From the NCBI GenBank assembly GCA_021734005.1, contig JAIPJV010000074.1:1-8593 (forward strand): a DNA stretch of 8,593 nucleotides, in the 5' to 3' direction. Positions 6,550 to 8,593 of this stretch are shown here, piece by piece. The notes beneath the pieces are model-generated. The model was not told the origin of the DNA and did not search any database. It saw only the letters and a list, made by a program, of their open reading frames with translations. Every line of letters begins with the position of its first letter. Position 1 is the stretch's first letter. The position numbers and the translations under genes were made by a program. The stretch is from Fidelibacterota bacterium. Its GTDB lineage: Bacteria > Fidelibacterota > UBA2242 > JAFGTP01.

Positions 6550-7503
6550 TTATTCCGCCAAATGATAATATCCTTCTTCATCTTTGGTCATCAGATTTTC
6601 TTCAACTAATTCCTTTACAGTAGGAATAAGTCCCTGCCAGGTCTCTCCCAAATCCGTACCTATCTCAGTAAGTTTTTTACTACTTTCTTTAACTGAATTT
6701 AAGATTCTTTCTCTTAATTCTAATTCTTCATCTTCCTCAGTTTCTGTTTTCTCCATTTCTACTTCGGATTCTTCTTCTTTAGCAGCTTCTGTCTTACTCT
6801 TTTTTTTGTCAAATTCCTCCATATCTCCAGTCTTTTCCAATCTGTTTTCTCTAATAGCATTTATGTCCTCTCTAATTGTATTCATCATCTCTTCAACTTG
6901 CTGTGTCCTTTTGTTTTTTGCATCAGATAAGAATACATCCAGATTATTGTACAAAATATTGAGCTCTTGATCAATTGAATTCATCATTTTCCCATAAGTA
7001 CTCTTCCTGTTACTTTCAGCTTTGGATAGAGATTCATTGACTTCCTTTTTCAGCATTCTTATATCATCAACTATTGAATCCATAATTTCTTTGAATGCAC
7101 TTCTCCGTTTACCTTCACTATCAGTTAAAAAATCACTGATTTCCTTAGATTTTTCCACTCTACTTTTCCTGATAGAGTTGAGTTTCTCTCTGATTGAATC
7201 CATAATATCTTCAACTTGACTTTTCCGGCTACTTTCAGCATCAGATATTAATTCACTGATCTCATTTTTCAATATTTTTATATCATTAACTATTGAATTC
7301 ATCATTTCTTTGAAACTACTCAATCTATCCCTTTCGCTATCAGCAAGAAAATCACTTACTTCCTTTTTTATTATTTCCTGTTCACCCTGGAGATTTTTCC
7401 GTTCTTCCCGAAACTTTTTTAGCATTTCAGAAGTTTCACTTGCAATTCTGTTATAGGACTCTGTGATCTCCTCTACAACCCGCTTCATATCATCCGCTAA
7501 CAT
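6550..7503 (-). CDS. GvpC-like protein with five 33-residue repeats and a winged-helix-like C-terminus
   Basis: The protein has 317 residues. After an N-terminal helical region (1-50), five repeats follow at 51-83, 84-123, 124-156, 157-189 and 190-228. Repeats 1, 3 and 4 have exactly 33 residues, the repeat length known for GvpC, which clamps the outside of the GvpA shell. Repeats 2 and 5 carry six or seven extra residues (KSRVEKSKEI; ENRLEKTGDM). The repeat core is DFLxDSExxRxxxFKEIMxSI. A glutamate-rich linker follows (about 229-265). Residues about 278-317 (LTEIGTDLGETWQGLIPTVK, then LVEENLMTKDEEGYYHL) resemble a small winged-helix-like module that I recall from other bacterial gas vesicle proteins. 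I chose the start at 7501-7503 because AAGGAGG lies six bases upstream; an ATG at 7542 has no such site and would add a hydrophobic stretch. It overlaps the end of the previous gene by 14 bases. GvpC is the best functional guess, with no close sequence identity visible. Confidence 0.8.
   Translation of the reverse strand: MLADDMKRVVEEITESYNRIASETSEMLKKFREERKNLQGEQEIIKKEVSDFLADSERDRLSSFKEMMNSIVNDIKILKNEISELISDAESSRKSQVEDIMDSIREKLNSIRKSRVEKSKEISDFLTDSEGKRRSAFKEIMDSIVDDIRMLKKEVNESLSKAESNRKSTYGKMMNSIDQELNILYNNLDVFLSDAKNKRTQQVEEMMNTIREDINAIRENRLEKTGDMEEFDKKKSKTEAAKEEESEVEMEKTETEEDEELELRERILNSVKESSKKLTEIGTDLGETWQGLIPTVKELVEENLMTKDEEGYYHLAE
6820..7353 (-). repeat. Five-unit coding repeat array of the GvpC-like gene
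   Basis: These codons encode the five units of 33, 40, 33, 33 and 39 residues. The DNA is also visibly repetitive: phrases such as ATTGAATCCATAATTTC or close variants (plus strand) recur near 7075, 7195, 7293 and 6976. Units 1 and 3 are alike, and units 2 and 5 are alike, suggesting a two-unit duplication with unit 4 as a diverged or inserted copy. Confidence 0.8.
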
Positions 7504-8068
7504 AATAATCCTCCTTATTATTATCATTAGAATATTGACCATTTAAAGAAAGGTTCTTTACAGCCGATTTAACTTCAGGAATTTGTATATTTTCACCCTT
7601 TTCCAACAGGGAGTGCATTACATCCATGAAATCGAGCTGTTCTCTTTTAAACCTTTCAAGAATTTCTTTTACCTCTTTCTCTCTTTTTTCTTGTTTTTTT
7701 CTGATCTTCTTAAAAATTAACCGAAACCGGGATATATGTGCCTGTTCTTCACTTTCACTAACTTTTTCCTCAAGTAAAGAACGAAGTTCTTCTGCCATAT
7801 TTCGGTGGTTATTAATACATTGATCAAGTATTTTTTTTACCTCTTTTTCCCTCTTTTTATGTAGCATACGGATTTCTGCCATTATTTCTTCAAAATCTTT
7901 TTTCCTTAATGAAACAGCATGTGCCAGATTATCCTTTAGGTCATTTAATATTTCTAATCGTTGCTCTCTATATCTTGATATTAGATCATTTGAACCCTCG
8001 ATTATCTTACTTATTTCAATAATTCTATTCTCATATGATCTAATAATTTCAAATATTATCTTTTTCAT
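7490..8068 (-). CDS. Coiled-coil protein in the GvpC position, with an internal duplication
   Basis: The protein has 192 residues and is highly charged and predicted helical almost throughout, with no signal peptide. A 31-residue unit occurs twice, at 71-101 and 127-157, each opening (K/E)KREKEVKxIL and ending in (R/H)SLLE(E/K). Residues about 56-72 (KKDFEEIMAEIRMLHKK) resemble the core of the repeats in the next gene (FKEIMDSIVDDIRMLKK). The N-terminus, MKKIIFEIIRSYENRI, also resembles MKRVVEEITESYNRI of the next protein, so the two genes look like diverged duplicates. The R-E-K-E-V-rich repeats recall coiled-coil GvpC-like proteins of other bacterial clusters. A shell-binding or strengthening role is inferred. 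GGAG lies seven bases before the ATG. It is the first gene after the hairpin downstream of gvpA, and its stop overlaps the next start. Confidence 0.75.
   Translation of the reverse strand: MKKIIFEIIRSYENRIIEISKIIEGSNDLISRYREQRLEILNDLKDNLAHAVSLRKKDFEEIMAEIRMLHKKREKEVKKILDQCINNHRNMAEELRSLLEEKVSESEEQAHISRFRLIFKKIRKKQEKREKEVKEILERFKREQLDFMDVMHSLLEKGENIQIPEVKSAVKNLSLNGQYSNDNNKEDYYVSG
7510..7516 (-). promoter_or_regulatory. Ribosome binding site setting the start of the GvpC-like gene
   Basis: AAGGAGG on the minus strand lies six bases before ATG at 7501-7503. It is inside the end of the previous coding region and fixes the start of the 317-residue protein instead of an upstream ATG at 7540-7542. 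Confidence 0.8.
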
Positions 8069-8092
8069 AAAACTACTCCATTAAAAACTTTT

Positions 8093-8156
8093 AAAAAAAA
8101 GGTAACCATTTTGGCAGGATATACTCTCAGTAAGGATATCCTGACAAAAAGGTTCC
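8093..8156 (-). terminator. Intrinsic-terminator-like hairpin after gvpA
   Basis: On the minus strand an arm at 8156-8136 pairs with an arm at 8122-8101 across a 13-base loop. The apical 10 pairs have a single mismatch (GTCAGGATAT with ATATCCTGCC), and the base continues through A/T pairs and GGAACC/GGTTACC with small irregularities. Eight T residues follow at once (8100-8093). It begins 15 bases after the gvpA stop. The form is that of a bacterial rho-independent terminator, probably partly read through because all remaining gvp genes lie beyond it. This would give abundant short gvpA message. Confidence 0.8.
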
Positions 8157-8170
8157 TCTTCTACATCATC

Positions 8171-8395
8171 TTAAGCAGATGTTGCGGGTGCTGCGGCAGA
8201 AGCAGTTAGACCGATAGCTTCAGCATATTTGAGATATGTTTCTACTGAAGCAATAACCACACGGGCTTCAACTGCTAATAATTCGATACCGACCAGAGAA
8301 ACCCGGGCCCAGGCATCTACAACAATACCTTTGTCCAGAACACGATCGATAACCTCTGCTAAACTACTTGAAGCAACATTTTTTTCGACAGCCAT
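8171..8395 (-). CDS. gvpA: GvpA, major gas vesicle shell protein
   Basis: The protein has 74 residues, the normal GvpA length. The sequence is highly conserved: SSLAEVIDRVLDKGIVVDAW (9-28), ARVSLVGIELLAVEARVVIA (29-48), then SVETYLKYAEAIGLT. It makes the alpha-beta-beta-alpha subunit that assembles into the ribs of the gas-permeable, water-excluding shell. The alanine-rich end (TASAAAPATSA) is typical and variable. Only one gvpA copy is in the window. The ATG has a strong site, GGAAGGTGAG (8401-8410), five bases upstream. It is the first gene of the cluster, has its own promoter candidate and is followed by a terminator-like hairpin, consistent with very high expression. Confidence 0.98.
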   Translation of the reverse strand: MAVEKNVASSSLAEVIDRVLDKGIVVDAWARVSLVGIELLAVEARVVIASVETYLKYAEAIGLTASAAAPATSA

Positions 8396-8424
8396 TTTAA
8401 CTCACCTTCCTTTCATTTAATTTT

Positions 8425-8454
8425 AATATAACGATACAAAATATAACGATACAA
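8425..8454. repeat. Perfect 15-bp tandem duplication over the -10 region
   Basis: AATATAACGATACAA occurs twice without a gap (8425-8439 and 8440-8454). Each copy contains a minus-strand TATATT, so the duplication copies the presumed -10 box. Confidence 0.95.
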
Positions 8455-8468
8455 TATGTATTTTGCAA
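8425..8468 (-). promoter_or_regulatory. Candidate gvpA promoter, possibly two tandem promoters
   Basis: On the minus strand, TTGCAA (8468-8463) is followed after exactly 17 bases by TATATT (8445-8440), a fair bacterial vegetative -35/-10 pair. A second TATATT (8430-8425) has TTGTAT 18 bases before it (8454-8449). Expected starts are near 8433 and 8418, giving leaders of about 25-40 bases that include the gvpA ribosome site. This is read by eye; an alternative sigma factor is possible. Confidence 0.55.
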
Positions 8469-8528
8469 GATAAAAATCTAGCTCTTTGCAAGAAAAAAGT
8501 GTAGCTGTTGCAAGATAAAATTCTAGCT
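8462..8528. repeat. Three 22-bp direct repeats upstream of gvpA
   Basis: The units are 8462-8483, 8485-8506 and 8507-8528. On the plus strand each reads (T/G)TTGCAAGA, an A-rich centre, then TAGCT. Start-to-start spacing is 23 and 22 bases, about two helical turns, so bound proteins would sit on nearly the same DNA face. The unit nearest gvpA contains the presumed -35 hexamer. Binding sites for an activator or repressor are likely. Confidence 0.9.
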
Positions 8529-8556
8529 GCATATTTACTTTCCTTGATTTTTTATC

Positions 8557-8571
8557 ATTGAATTTTTCAAT
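8557..8571. repeat. Short perfect inverted repeat far upstream of gvpA
   Basis: ATTGAA and TTCAAT are separated by three T residues. It is located about 30 bases beyond the outermost 22-bp repeat. It could be a dimeric regulator site, but in AT-rich DNA a six-base palindrome may be chance. Confidence 0.4.
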
Positions 8572-8593
8572 CGGTAACTTTTTCCAGTAAATA

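Noticed and set aside
6584..6970. Plus-strand open frame of 128 codons
   Set aside because: It is a serine-rich antisense shadow of the GvpC-like gene's repeats and acidic linker.
7504..7542. Longer start for the GvpC-like protein (hydrophobic MVNILMIIIRRII extension, possible signal peptide)
   Set aside because: The strong AAGGAGG site at 7510-7516 lies inside this extension and points to the ATG at 7501-7503.
8462..8528. Short CRISPR array
   Set aside because: The 22-bp units are contiguous with no spacers between them and lie in a promoter region; they are direct repeats.

Overview
The window holds most of one gas vesicle (gvp) gene cluster, all on the minus strand, so transcription runs from high to low coordinates. 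In transcription order: an upstream region with repeats and a promoter candidate; gvpA; an intrinsic-terminator-like hairpin; two coiled-coil proteins in the GvpC position; gvpO; gvpN; an unrecognised basic coiled-coil protein; gvpF; gvpG; gvpL; a GvpS-GvpK fusion; a small Cys-containing protein; gvpJ; gvpH (Hsp20-like); and, after a gap, the 5' part of a CDC48/VCP-type AAA+ ATPase gene cut off by the window edge.

The DNA is very AT-rich. It has strong purine-rich Shine-Dalgarno sites, TTG and GTG starts, a hairpin followed by a T8 tract, and a plausible -35/-10 pair with a 17-bp spacer. These point to a low-GC bacterium. The order N-F-G-L-S-K-J matches that known from Bacillus megaterium, with S and K fused here. 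GvpO and an Hsp20-like GvpH, best known from haloarchaea, are also present. A low-GC anaerobic Firmicute, for example of the Halanaerobiales or Clostridia (some of which carry gas vesicles on spores), would fit. This is inference, and a methanogenic archaeon is not strictly excluded.

How the parts work together: GvpA forms the ribbed shell. The two GvpC-position proteins probably bind or strengthen the shell from outside. GvpN (MoxR-type AAA+) helps enlarge the vesicle. GvpF, G, L, J, K/S, O and H are minor or assembly factors that chaperone GvpA and nucleate growth. The CDC48-like ATPase may remodel or recycle complexes. The hairpin just after gvpA would let much more gvpA message than downstream message be made.

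The most interesting points are: the GvpS-GvpK fusion; a GvpC-like protein with five 33-residue repeats in an alternating pattern and a winged-helix-like C-terminus; three 22-bp direct repeats, the last of which supplies the presumed -35 box of gvpA, next to a perfect 15-bp tandem duplication that doubles the -10 box; a possible frameshifted mini-gene between gvpO and gvpN; and two small unrecognised proteins embedded in the operon.
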